Shown here: positions 1 through 6,315 of the stretch, piece after piece
Position numbering within the stretch: the first letter of the stretch is position 1
Layout of the letters: each line of letters opens with the position of its first letter
Assembly: GCA_022360735.1 (NCBI GenBank)
Contig: JAKSCF010000443.1
Span: forward strand, 1-9,130
Direction: 5' to 3'
DNA from: Clostridia bacterium
Lineage (GTDB): Bacteria; Bacillota_A; Clostridia; Peptostreptococcales; JAAYPU01
Length of the DNA: 9,130 bases
Made by a program: the position numbers and the translations under genes
The notes under the pieces: model-generated
Told to the model about the DNA's origin: nothing
The model's input: the letters and a program-made list of their open reading frames with translations, nothing else
Databases searched by the model: none

Positions 1-9
1 ACCCTTCAC

Positions 10-27
10 TTTTTTTTTTTTTTTTTT
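10..27. repeat. 18-bp homopolymer (T on +, A on the coding minus strand)
   Basis: An uninterrupted run of 18 T on the plus strand, directly at the 3' end of the Ldh2-type gene. The stop codon of that gene (26-28) uses the first two A of the run on the coding strand. Such runs are prone to polymerase slippage and to sequencing error. The right end of the tract is certain; what lies left of position 1 is not visible. Confidence 0.95.
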
Positions 28-898
28 ATATGGAAATAAATTCACTTATTTTATTTCTATACTCAGATTCATTCATAAAATTATTTAAAGGTATACCTGC
101 TATAAATATCCCAACATTCTGTTTGAGATCAAGATCCTTATGCAAGGAGTGAACACCTGTTAAAAAACCACTTCCAGTCATGACGCCGGACAATAATTCT
201 ATTATTATCGATATTGCATAACCCTTATGCCCTCCAAAAGGCAGTAATATGCCTTTTAGCGCTTCTTCAGGATTCGTAGTGGATTGACCTTGGCTATTGA
301 TCGCCCACCCTTGGGGAATAGGCTTATTATTAAGCTGGTATTCATAGATTTTTCCTTTTGCAACAGCCGTGGTAGCCATATCAATCACAATATTATGATG
401 CACCCCAGGAAAAGCCACTGAAAAAGGGTTGGTTCCCAGAATCTTTTCAGCCCCTCCCAAAGGAGCAGTATTAGGATTTGTATTGCTTGTCATGAATGCA
501 ACAGCATAATTACTGCAGATATTTTCAGTATAATAGGCAAGCATTCCGCAATGATTTGCATTCTTTATGCCAACACTTACACTTTTGTTTTCTCCTATTC
601 CTTTTGTTATAATATCTTGAGCAGCCTTGGCAGCAACCTGACCAAATCCACCTTTACAATCAATGATATAAACCGAATCATTTTTTTGTACTATTTCTAT
701 AGCTGCATTGGGATCTATTCCACCCTTCTTTATCCTCTCAATATAAGTTGGAATCATTTTTATACCATGTGAGCCGATGCCTCTTAAGTCTGCTTGAAGT
801 GCTGCATCCGCAACAATACCGGCGATATTGTCTTTAACTTTAACCTTTGTCAGAGCCTTTATTACAATTTCAGATATCTCATGAGATTTTAGTATCAT
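26..898 (-). CDS. Ldh2-family (malate/L-lactate dehydrogenase type) NAD(P)-dependent oxidoreductase, C-terminus probably truncated
   Basis: Predicted cytoplasmic 2-keto-acid/2-hydroxy-acid oxidoreductase of the Ldh2 family, which includes YiaK/DlgD, AllD, YbiC/HcxB and archaeal sulfolactate/malate enzymes. Visible family motifs are SHG (His44, the usual catalytic His), NHCG near residue 116, GTNPF (155-159), DMAT (173-176), AKGK (180-183) and FGGHKGY (221-227) followed by ELLSG. Residue 48 is Met where YiaK-like members have a substrate-binding Arg; from memory the YbiC/HcxB branch also has Met. The ATG at 896-898 is preceded by AGAGAG, and the gap to the upstream dehydrogenase gene is 14 bp, so the two are co-transcribed. 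The product has 290 residues against a usual 330-350. It stops just before the expected linker and PGE-containing tail, at an A18 tract. Family assignment is firm; substrate is unknown and the enzyme may be damaged. Confidence 0.9.
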   Translation of the reverse strand: MILKSHEISEIVIKALTKVKVKDNIAGIVADAALQADLRGIGSHGIKMIPTYIERIKKGGIDPNAAIEIVQKNDSVYIIDCKGGFGQVAAKAAQDIITKGIGENKSVSVGIKNANHCGMLAYYTENICSNYAVAFMTSNTNPNTAPLGGAEKILGTNPFSVAFPGVHHNIVIDMATTAVAKGKIYEYQLNNKPIPQGWAINSQGQSTTNPEEALKGILLPFGGHKGYAISIIIELLSGVMTGSGFLTGVHSLHKDLDLKQNVGIFIAGIPLNNFMNESEYRNKISEFISI

Positions 899-912
899 AA
901 TGATCTCTCTTT

Positions 913-1866
913 CTATATTTTATTTCTGATATCTCTTTGTTCAATATAATCAATGATTGAATCCAATGCATAATTGCTCATCTTTCTAATCGCTTGATAG
1001 GTATATGCTCCCGTATGAGGCGATGCTATGACATTATCTAAATCTAATAATTTACTGTTCTTTGGCGGCTCATTTTCGAACGTATCTATACCGGCACCCG
1101 CAATTTTTCTATTTTGCAAAGCTTCGAATAGAGCTTCTTCATCTATTAAGCCACCTCTTGCGGTGTTAACAATAAAAGCTGTTTCTTTCATTAAATTCAT
1201 TCTTTCTTTGCTAATGATTTTCTTTGTCTCAAGTGTTAAAGGCAAATGAAGAGAAACATAATCGGAGTTGGTTAACAAAGTGTCTATATCTGTGTAAGTA
1301 ATGTGATACTGATTAATCATTGTTTCATCTCTTAATGTATCAAATGCCAGAATGTTCATTCCAAAACAGGACAACCGTTTAATAACCTCTTTCCCTATGG
1401 TTCCGGTACCTAACACCCCCAGTGTTTGACCCGTTACCTCCCTGCCAATTTTTCTGACCCACTTTCCTGATTTTACATTTTGTGAATGGGTAACTATATT
1501 TTTTGCAAGAGAAAATATCATAGCAATGCCATGTTCTGCAACAGCAATATTATTGGATTGATCTGCAATCGTTACAACAATGTTTTTTTCTTTAGCCCGG
1601 GCAAGATCAATATTATCAAGCCCAACACCATGCTTAGCAATTATTTTTAAATTTTCTGCCTTATCCATTAGTTTTTTTGAAATAATATCTGCACCAACTA
1701 TAATACCGTCGAATTCCTGTATGATATCCATTAGATCATCTTCCATAAATATCTGATCTCGTTTCATATGTGTATAATCAATATTATAGTTTTCAATTTT
1801 TTTGAAGACTTCTTCTCCACAACTGCCAAAGGATCTGGCTGTTATTAAAAGTCTGAACTTTTTCAT
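913..1866 (-). CDS. D-isomer-specific 2-hydroxyacid dehydrogenase (phosphoglycerate-dehydrogenase-like)
   Basis: A 317-residue cytoplasmic dehydrogenase of the SerA/D-2-hydroxyacid family, of normal length for the short form without the C-terminal ACT domain of biosynthetic SerA. The Rossmann motif GTGTIG is at 153-158, with Asp176 at the end of the following strand, which favours NAD over NADP. The catalytic triad is present: Arg237 in NTARGG, Glu266 in DTFENEP and His284 in SPHTG. Arg-to-Glu spacing is 29, as in E. coli SerA (from memory). The ATG at 1864-1866 has a strong site, AAAGGAGGG, just upstream. It lies between the PTS IIC gene (50-bp gap containing a hairpin) and the Ldh2-type gene. 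Because of this location, and the lack of an ACT domain, it is more likely catabolic than a serine-biosynthesis enzyme. Substrate not known; a phosphorylated or free 2-hydroxy acid is likely. Confidence 0.92.
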   Translation of the reverse strand: MKKFRLLITARSFGSCGEEVFKKIENYNIDYTHMKRDQIFMEDDLMDIIQEFDGIIVGADIISKKLMDKAENLKIIAKHGVGLDNIDLARAKEKNIVVTIADQSNNIAVAEHGIAMIFSLAKNIVTHSQNVKSGKWVRKIGREVTGQTLGVLGTGTIGKEVIKRLSCFGMNILAFDTLRDETMINQYHITYTDIDTLLTNSDYVSLHLPLTLETKKIISKERMNLMKETAFIVNTARGGLIDEEALFEALQNRKIAGAGIDTFENEPPKNSKLLDLDNVIASPHTGAYTYQAIRKMSNYALDSIIDYIEQRDIRNKI

Positions 1867-1879
1867 GTTCCCTCCTTTA

Positions 1880-1904
1880 AAGAGGATGAGTTTGTCATCC
1901 TCTT
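1880..1904 (-). repeat. Perfect 10-bp hairpin between IIC and dehydrogenase genes
   Basis: The arms AAGAGGATGA (1880-1889) and TCATCCTCTT (1895-1904) match perfectly around a 5-nt loop. The hairpin lies 12 nt after the IIC stop and only 2 nt before the AAGGAGG of the next gene. On the minus strand only three U follow it, so it is a poor terminator. A 3'-end-protecting or processing hairpin, or a partial attenuator that lowers dehydrogenase expression relative to the transporter, fits better. Confidence 0.7.
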
Positions 1905-1916
1905 CGGAATGATATA

Positions 1917-3197
1917 TTATTTTCCAAATATTAAATTTACTACTATTTCATACATATATCCTATTGTGCTGGTATCCGTATAATCCGCAGTTGCACCTGT
2001 AGTTGCAAAGAAACCTGACAAAGGATAAGCCAAAGCCCAGCCAAATGGTATAACAAGTCCCATTAAGAAACATACGATCAGGGTTGCCCTTCTTCCACCA
2101 TATGCATCAGCAAAAACCCCCAGCATACCTCCGGTCCAGAAATTCATCCATACAGCAGGTAAGATGATTACATCCATACCGGAAAAAACCATAATAACCG
2201 ATGATAAAATGCCACCCGCCAGATTGGCTAAGAATCCCAGAAAAACTGCGGTTGGAGCAAATTGAAATACGGTAGGATAGTCAAGTCCCGCTATAGCTCC
2301 GGGTATTAGTCTTGTTGATATTCCTCTGAATGCAGGAACAATCTCTGCTAACATCATTCGTACTCCAAACAATACTACTGTAAGACCTGCACCAAATTTA
2401 AATCCTAAAAATATTAAGTATATAATCCAGTGTTGACCTCCTGCAAGTGCCTCTACTGCATCTTTTCCTGCAATTAAACCAAGTATTGTCCATATAATGG
2501 TTGCAATCACTGTGACACTGACGGTTGTGTCTCGTATCCACTCCATATACTCAGGTACTTCCATCTCATCGCATCGCTTATCCTTGTCCCCAACAACAGG
2601 AGAAAGCCATGATGTTAATGCAATACCTGTTATTTCTGTAACATACAATCCCCATTCATCGGTTATTCTGCCGCTCTTTTTCATAAAATAGTGTGAAACA
2701 GCAACGGCTAACCAGTTATAAATCCCACAAAAAATACCTGCTATCATAACGATTTGAAAAGTTGAAAGCTGCTCATAGATGCCTAAGACGCCAACAGCAA
2801 ATGACGCCCATATTACAAGTATTTGACCCGTCAAAGCTATATATTTTAATTTTGTAAATCGAGCTAATATAATATTGATTACAAAACCCACCAAAACGGT
2901 TAATGCAACCTCTGAACCAAATTCCGCAGTGGCTGTGCTCATAATTATCCAATTTTGCGGTATTACACCTTCCACTCCGAGTATATTTCCTACCCAAGTG
3001 CTAATAGGGTTTGTAGCATCCAGTAATGGGCCAACGCCTACTACAAGAATAAGAAATCCGATTACTGTTTTTACAACACCCATCATTATGTCCGGAATAG
3101 ATTTTTTAAGAAGTATTAATCCGATTAAAGCAATTAAACCGAATAATATTGCTGGATCACCAATAATACTTCTTGCAATAAAGTTTAAAATCTGCAT
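1917..3197 (-). CDS. PTS IIC permease, ascorbate-type (SgaT/UlaA family)
   Basis: A 426-residue polytopic membrane protein, with about ten hydrophobic segments starting near residue 15. It resembles UlaA/SgaT, the IIC of the L-ascorbate PTS: KKSIPDIMMGVVKTVIGF near 31-48, ALTGQI at 121-126, the GVRMMLAEI...RLIPGAIAGLD...FQFAPTAV block at 278-318, and GVFADAYGGRRA at 360-371. It forms the substrate channel that works with the IIB gene upstream. It is about 40 residues shorter than E. coli UlaA at the C-terminus, which is common in the family. Start: ATG at 3195-3197 with AAGGAGG (3205-3211) 7 nt upstream; the ATG at 3200-3202 is out of frame. The family is recognised clearly, but ascorbate itself is not implied: none of the UlaD-F sugar-phosphate enzymes are present here. 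The neighbours suggest a hydroxy- or sugar-acid. Confidence 0.9.
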   Translation of the reverse strand: MQILNFIARSIIGDPAILFGLIALIGLILLKKSIPDIMMGVVKTVIGFLILVVGVGPLLDATNPISTWVGNILGVEGVIPQNWIIMSTATAEFGSEVALTVLVGFVINIILARFTKLKYIALTGQILVIWASFAVGVLGIYEQLSTFQIVMIAGIFCGIYNWLAVAVSHYFMKKSGRITDEWGLYVTEITGIALTSWLSPVVGDKDKRCDEMEVPEYMEWIRDTTVSVTVIATIIWTILGLIAGKDAVEALAGGQHWIIYLIFLGFKFGAGLTVVLFGVRMMLAEIVPAFRGISTRLIPGAIAGLDYPTVFQFAPTAVFLGFLANLAGGILSSVIMVFSGMDVIILPAVWMNFWTGGMLGVFADAYGGRRATLIVCFLMGLVIPFGWALAYPLSGFFATTGATADYTDTSTIGYMYEIVVNLIFGK

Positions 3198-3261
3198 TTC
3201 ATTGCCTCCTTCGACATTTATTTAAATAGAACAGAAAATATCTTGATATAAACTTTTGCTG

Positions 3262-3284
3262 AACATAATAAACCACTTTATGTT
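3262..3284 (-). repeat. Inverted repeat in the IIB-IIC gap (inner)
   Basis: Arms AACATAA (3262-3268) and TTATGTT (3278-3284), perfect over 7 bp with a 9-nt loop. It is A+T only apart from one G-C pair, so weak as RNA; it could be an operator or chance. Confidence 0.4.
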
Positions 3285-3322
3285 ATACTTAAATTGTTCT
3301 GGTATAGACCTACCGGAATGAT

Positions 3323-3362
3323 AAAGTGTTGTGTTTTGATGGCAGTTCGAGCACAACACTTT
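3323..3362 (-). repeat. Perfect 11-bp inverted repeat just after the IIB stop codon
   Basis: Arms AAAGTGTTGTG (3323-3333) and CACAACACTTT (3352-3362) match perfectly around an 18-nt loop. On the minus strand the hairpin begins 4 nt after the TAG stop of the IIB gene. No U-run follows it, so a simple intrinsic terminator is unlikely. Likely roles are protection of the upstream mRNA 3' end or an RNA processing site; a protein-binding site is an alternative. Confidence 0.65.
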
Positions 3363-3366
3363 GCTA

Positions 3367-3675
3367 CTAAGTACAAAATTTCTCTAACACTTTATTGCAA
3401 GCTTTGATTAGTTTTTCTTCCAGCTCTTTTACGCTTACCATGTTGTCAAGTATGATGATTTCACCGATATCAATATCTTTGATGAGCGTGTATATGTCCT
3501 TTGTAGTGATTAATATATCTGCTGGGTTTCCTTTAGCACTTGTAATATCTGAATTAACCAATTTGGCTTTAATGTTATGTTTGTTTAATATGTCTTCTGC
3601 ATTCATTTTGACCATTAAACTAGATCCCACACCGGCTCCGCATACGGTTAAAATCATTAACCTTTTACTCCCCAT
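3367..3675 (-). CDS. PTS IIB subunit, lactose/cellobiose-ascorbate type
   Basis: A 102-residue soluble phosphotransfer protein of the PTS_IIB fold. The phosphocysteine loop is near the N-terminus: VCGAGVGSS with Cys12. The remaining pattern (ILNKHNIKAKLVNSD, ADILITTKDI, IIILDNM) follows the IIB Rossmann-like fold of UlaB/SgaB. It should take phosphate from a IIA domain and pass it to the substrate bound to the IIC encoded next. Start: ATG at 3673-3675 with GAGGAGGTG 7 nt upstream; ATG at 3678-3680 is out of frame. It is preceded by a 155-bp gap after the regulator gene and followed by an unusually long 169-bp gap before IIC. No separate IIA gene is beside it. Confidence 0.92.
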   Translation of the reverse strand: MGSKRLMILTVCGAGVGSSLMVKMNAEDILNKHNIKAKLVNSDITSAKGNPADILITTKDIYTLIKDIDIGEIIILDNMVSVKELEEKLIKACNKVLEKFCT

Positions 3676-3709
3676 ATCATCACCTCCTCTCTTAAGAATT
3701 TAATTTTAA

Positions 3710-3748
3710 AAAGGTAAGCATTGCTTAAATGCACCTTTGGTAAAAGGT
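3710..3748 (-). promoter_or_regulatory. Two mutually exclusive hairpins upstream of the IIB gene (candidate attenuator)
   Basis: Minus-strand reading: hairpin A pairs ACCTTT (3743-3748) with AAAGGT (3733-3738) over a 4-nt loop. Hairpin B pairs the same AAAGGT, continuing into GCATT, with AATGC...ACCTTT (3710-3722), giving 11 bp with a 2-nt bulge and a 5-nt loop, directly followed by five U. The AAAGGT segment can join only one of the two. This is the layout of a terminator/antiterminator pair, though the stem is A+T-rich. It may also be just a weak terminator of the regulator transcript. Site seen in sequence; function inferred. Confidence 0.4.
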
Positions 3749-3752
3749 TCAA

Positions 3753-3781
3753 CTTATAATAAAACTATTGGGGTTAACCAA
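3753..3781 (-). promoter_or_regulatory. Possible weak promoter for IIB-IIC-dehydrogenases
   Basis: Minus-strand TTGGTT (3776-3781), 17-bp spacer, TATAAG (3753-3758). The -35 element matches the consensus poorly (TTG only), as would be expected for an activator-dependent promoter. An 8-bp palindrome GGTTAACC (3772-3779) overlaps the -35. Start would be near 3746, at the beginning of the competing hairpins. Confidence 0.3.
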
Positions 3782-3830
3782 CACTTCAAACCTTTGATGA
3801 AAATAGTTAATGATTCTATTTGAATTGCTG

Positions 3831-6005
3831 TTAAGCGTCTATATTTGCTAAAAAAGATCTTTCAAAATCGTTAATGATATTGATGATTTCTTTAGATTGT
3901 TTGGCATTCTTAATCATTTCAACGTTGTTTTCCTCATTTAATAACATTGATAATTCACTCATCGCTCTTAAGTGACTGTTGTTGTCAACAGCAGCAAGTG
4001 CAAATACAATTCTAACCGGATCATTCTTCTCGTGTCCAAAGTTAATTCCCTCTTGTATGGTTAAAATTGAAAATCCTGCTTTCAGCGCTCCTCTTTCAGG
4101 TCTTGCATGGGGCATAGCAATCCCAGGAGCGATTACTAAATAAGAACTTAATTCAGAAGAAAGCTCTAACATAGCTTCAATATAATTATCATTAATATAA
4201 CCATCATCCAATAATAGTTTTCCTGCTAATCTTATAGCCTCCTCCTTACTACTAATCTTTGCATTTACTATTGTTCTTTTTACGTCAATCATTTCAGATA
4301 ACAATTTTTGATCCTCCCTATTCATTATTCTTATATCACCGTTTAAAAATTTATTTAATTGTTTCTCTAACGATATCTTATCTTCTATGATGCAGTACTT
4401 ATTAATAATCTGAAGCAATGCCTCTACATCGATATTGTGTTTATAAGTGGCTCCCTCTAACAACATAAGCGTGTTCCTTATTCTAATCTTATCTTTCTCA
4501 GTCAAAAACGGGCTTACGGTTACGACAGGTTTGAGTAAAATATTATCTATAGGAACGGTGGTTATGATTAAATCAACATTATCGTTTATTCTTTCGTTAA
4601 GCTCTGCTATTGACACTTCATCTAATATGTAAATTTCTTTAAATTCGCAATTAATTCTTGAAGCCAGCAGCTTTGATGTCCCTATGCTGCTTGCGCATGC
4701 AATAAGTGCTCTAAATTTCCGTATAGGACTTTCTCGTTTTTTTCTTTCAATACAAGCACCGACATGCATGGTGATAAATCCTATTTCATCGTCCTCAATT
4801 TTTGCTGAAACAGCGTCACTTAAGATATCCGATGCTTCTTTAGCAGCGTTAAAAATAATGGGGTAAAATGTTTTAATATTTTGTAAAATGGGATTTACTA
4901 TGGTCATGTTGTATTTAATTCTGTTAAATGTTGGTTTTAAATGCAACAAAAGATTCTTTCTCAATTCCTGATCTTCTGTAAGATCAAATCCTAAAAGCGT
5001 GCTCACTTTTTGTATGTATTGATCAATCATATTAATTTCATCACCATAGATATCAATAAGCTCATCATTCTTTGGATCTTTAGCAACTTTTGCTCCGATT
5101 AAATGCAGTGCAATATATCCTATCTCGCTCTCAGGAATTTTACCATTAAATCCATTTTCTAAAATGCGGATATTTTTTTGTGCTACTTTGAATTCGTTCA
5201 TTGCTTTAAGTTTTTCAAGCTGTTCTTGCGGCATATATATTTTTTTACCCAGTCTTACTCTTTTTACAGCAATCCCATAATGTATCATTAAAGTACTTAC
5301 AGAATTATCTGAAAATATGACGCCTAATTCTTTTTGTATCTCACCAATGAACTGTTGGAAAATCTTTATACCGTCTTTGTCAAACAACGTATTAATATAC
5401 TCCTTGGTAAGCTGTCTCGAATCCTCATTAAGGGCTGTACGAGGTGTGCTTTCCTTAATTAAAGTATAGAGGCTCTGTGAATCAACATTTTCATTAATAA
5501 AGTCAATTAAAGCTTTTCTTAACTGTTTTTCACCACATCTGATTTTAATCCCTAATTTTGTTTTTCTTATTATGTCTATATGCCTTTTGTTAAACCATGC
5601 TTCAACTTCTGCCATATCTTTTATTACGGTTGATCTGCTCACAATAATCATTTCTGCCAATTGATCAAAAGGGATATAATTACTCTGCTCAAGCAAAATG
5701 CTAATGATTTTCTTTACCCGTTCGTCTTTTGTCAAAACTCTATAGGGTAAATCCTGAAATTCAATAAATTCTTCCCCTATTCTTTTTACAGCAGCATCTG
5801 TCCCATTAATCCACATTCCTACACTATTTTTTTTGATCAATTTAATATCATATTTCTTTAAGCATTTTTCAATGTCATCTAAGTCATATCTGACGGTTCT
5901 TATACTGACATTAAAGTTATCCGCAATCTCTTTTGCAGTTACAGGTGATTGTTTAATGATTAGAAATCTAAGAATGCTATATTGCCTTTGAGATAAGTTG
6001 TTCAT
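3831..6005 (-). CDS. PRD-containing PTS-controlled transcriptional regulator with IIB-like and IIA domains (LicR/MtlR/ManR type)
   Basis: A 724-residue multidomain activator. Domains, numbered from the chosen start: HTH_11 at about 5-60 (VTAKEIADNFNVSIRTVRYDL), a second Mga-like HTH at 90-150 (IIVSRSTVIKDM), PRD1 about 190-305 with His242 and His301, PRD2 about 318-425 with His355 and His414, IIB-like domain 430-520 with Cys437 (IACASSIGTSKLL), and IIA (Mtl/Fru type) 575-720 with His633 in GIAMPHARPE. All expected phospho-sites are present, so it should sense PTS phosphorylation (HPr and the operon IIB) and switch the operon on when substrate is being transported. Start ATG 6003-6005 is preceded by GGGAGGAAG. 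The frame stays open to an ATG at 6074, but that would begin almost at the predicted transcription start and lacks a ribosome site. It is first in the operon, behind a strong promoter. Its IIA is the only IIA in view. Confidence 0.93.
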   Translation of the reverse strand: MNNLSQRQYSILRFLIIKQSPVTAKEIADNFNVSIRTVRYDLDDIEKCLKKYDIKLIKKNSVGMWINGTDAAVKRIGEEFIEFQDLPYRVLTKDERVKKIISILLEQSNYIPFDQLAEMIIVSRSTVIKDMAEVEAWFNKRHIDIIRKTKLGIKIRCGEKQLRKALIDFINENVDSQSLYTLIKESTPRTALNEDSRQLTKEYINTLFDKDGIKIFQQFIGEIQKELGVIFSDNSVSTLMIHYGIAVKRVRLGKKIYMPQEQLEKLKAMNEFKVAQKNIRILENGFNGKIPESEIGYIALHLIGAKVAKDPKNDELIDIYGDEINMIDQYIQKVSTLLGFDLTEDQELRKNLLLHLKPTFNRIKYNMTIVNPILQNIKTFYPIIFNAAKEASDILSDAVSAKIEDDEIGFITMHVGACIERKKRESPIRKFRALIACASSIGTSKLLASRINCEFKEIYILDEVSIAELNERINDNVDLIITTVPIDNILLKPVVTVSPFLTEKDKIRIRNTLMLLEGATYKHNIDVEALLQIINKYCIIEDKISLEKQLNKFLNGDIRIMNREDQKLLSEMIDVKRTIVNAKISSKEEAIRLAGKLLLDDGYINDNYIEAMLELSSELSSYLVIAPGIAMPHARPERGALKAGFSILTIQEGINFGHEKNDPVRIVFALAAVDNNSHLRAMSELSMLLNEENNVEMIKNAKQSKEIINIINDFERSFLANIDA

Positions 6006-6027
6006 AACTTCCTCCCGTATATTGTTC

Positions 6028-6053
6028 TTTTGCAACAATGCTATGTTGCAAAA
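6028..6053. promoter_or_regulatory. Perfect 10-bp inverted repeat in the regulator leader (candidate operator or hairpin)
   Basis: Arms TTTTGCAACA (6028-6037) and TGTTGCAAAA (6044-6053) match perfectly around a 6-nt spacer. It lies some 26-50 nt downstream of the predicted start point and 22 nt before the regulator start codon. The symmetric core TTGCAA recurs upstream of the promoter as TTTTGCAAAA (6146-6155). This fits an autoregulatory operator, or a leader hairpin near the ribosome site. Confidence 0.55.
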
Positions 6054-6085
6054 ACAAATTAAACTCTTATTCATATGTTTTTCAA

Positions 6086-6114
6086 ATTATACACAGCAAA
6101 TGTTTAAATATCAA
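6086..6114 (-). promoter_or_regulatory. SigmaA promoter of the regulator-PTS operon
   Basis: Minus strand: -35 TTGATA (6109-6114), 17-bp spacer, -10 TATAAT (6086-6091), which is 11 of 12 consensus bases at ideal spacing. Start point expected near 6079, giving a leader of about 74 nt before the ATG at 6005. Confidence 0.85.
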
Positions 6115-6237
6115 GGCTTTATATAGTACTTTTTATGCATTATTTTTTTGCAAAAGTATATTAATACAAATCATTTGTTTTTACCTTTCCCCCTATATTC
6201 AAGGCTTTTGTAGATTCAATTTTTAAAACATTGAAAT

Positions 6238-6283
6238 AAAAATTGCACCGACAAAGTCATTTTAATGACCTTATCGGTGCAAT
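6238..6283 (-). terminator. Rho-independent terminator of the azlCD unit
   Basis: Outer arms ATTGCACCGA (6242-6251) and TCGGTGCAAT (6274-6283) are perfect over 10 bp. The stem continues through a 4-bp stretch with two G-U pairs on the minus strand and then GTCATT/AATGAC (6256-6269), giving close to 20 pairs. On the minus strand five U follow (6242-6238). It lies 33 bp past the azlD stop. On the plus strand there is no clean U-run, so it acts mainly for azlCD, separating it from the PTS operon. Confidence 0.9.
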
Positions 6284-6315
6284 CTTCTTAAGGTATTGCA
6301 GTATGCTCCTTTTTC

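Noticed and set aside
551..772. Plus-strand open frame inside the Ldh2-type gene (also similar ones at 1028-1249, 2497-2691, 2875-3225, 3395-3703, 4447-4632, 4684-4866, 6461-6691, 7092-7277 and 7620-7889)
   Set aside because: All are antisense to well-recognised genes, lack convincing ribosome sites and have no recognisable domain; they are mirror frames of AT-rich coding DNA.
2773..2997. 74-codon minus-strand frame within the IIC gene, and a 93-codon one within chrA (8181-8462)
   Set aside because: Out-of-frame shadows of membrane-protein genes with Cys/Arg/Tyr-rich low-likelihood translations.
3198..3366. Riboswitch or T-box in the long IIB-IIC gap
   Set aside because: No T-box sequence (TGGNACCGCG-like) and no terminator with U-run; only simple inverted repeats are visible.
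3772..3779. Palindrome GGTTAACC treated as an independent operator
   Set aside because: Only 8 bp; expected by chance in a window this size. Mentioned only as overlapping the weak promoter.
3825..3842. CcpA catabolite-repression (cre) site, suggested by TGTTAAGCGT
   Set aside because: The right half does not fit the cre consensus and it lies at the end of the regulator gene; no convincing cre was found near the 6086-6114 promoter.
6006..6074. 23-residue N-terminal extension of the PRD regulator starting at ATG 6074
   Set aside because: It would start within about 5 nt of the predicted transcription start, has no ribosome site, and runs through the perfect inverted repeat and the true GGGAGG site. 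The HTH domain starts right after the internal Met.
6038..6226. 62-codon plus-strand frame in the regulator-azlD intergenic region
   Set aside because: No ribosome site; it runs antisense through a near-consensus minus-strand promoter and an operator-like repeat, and the product has no recognisable features.
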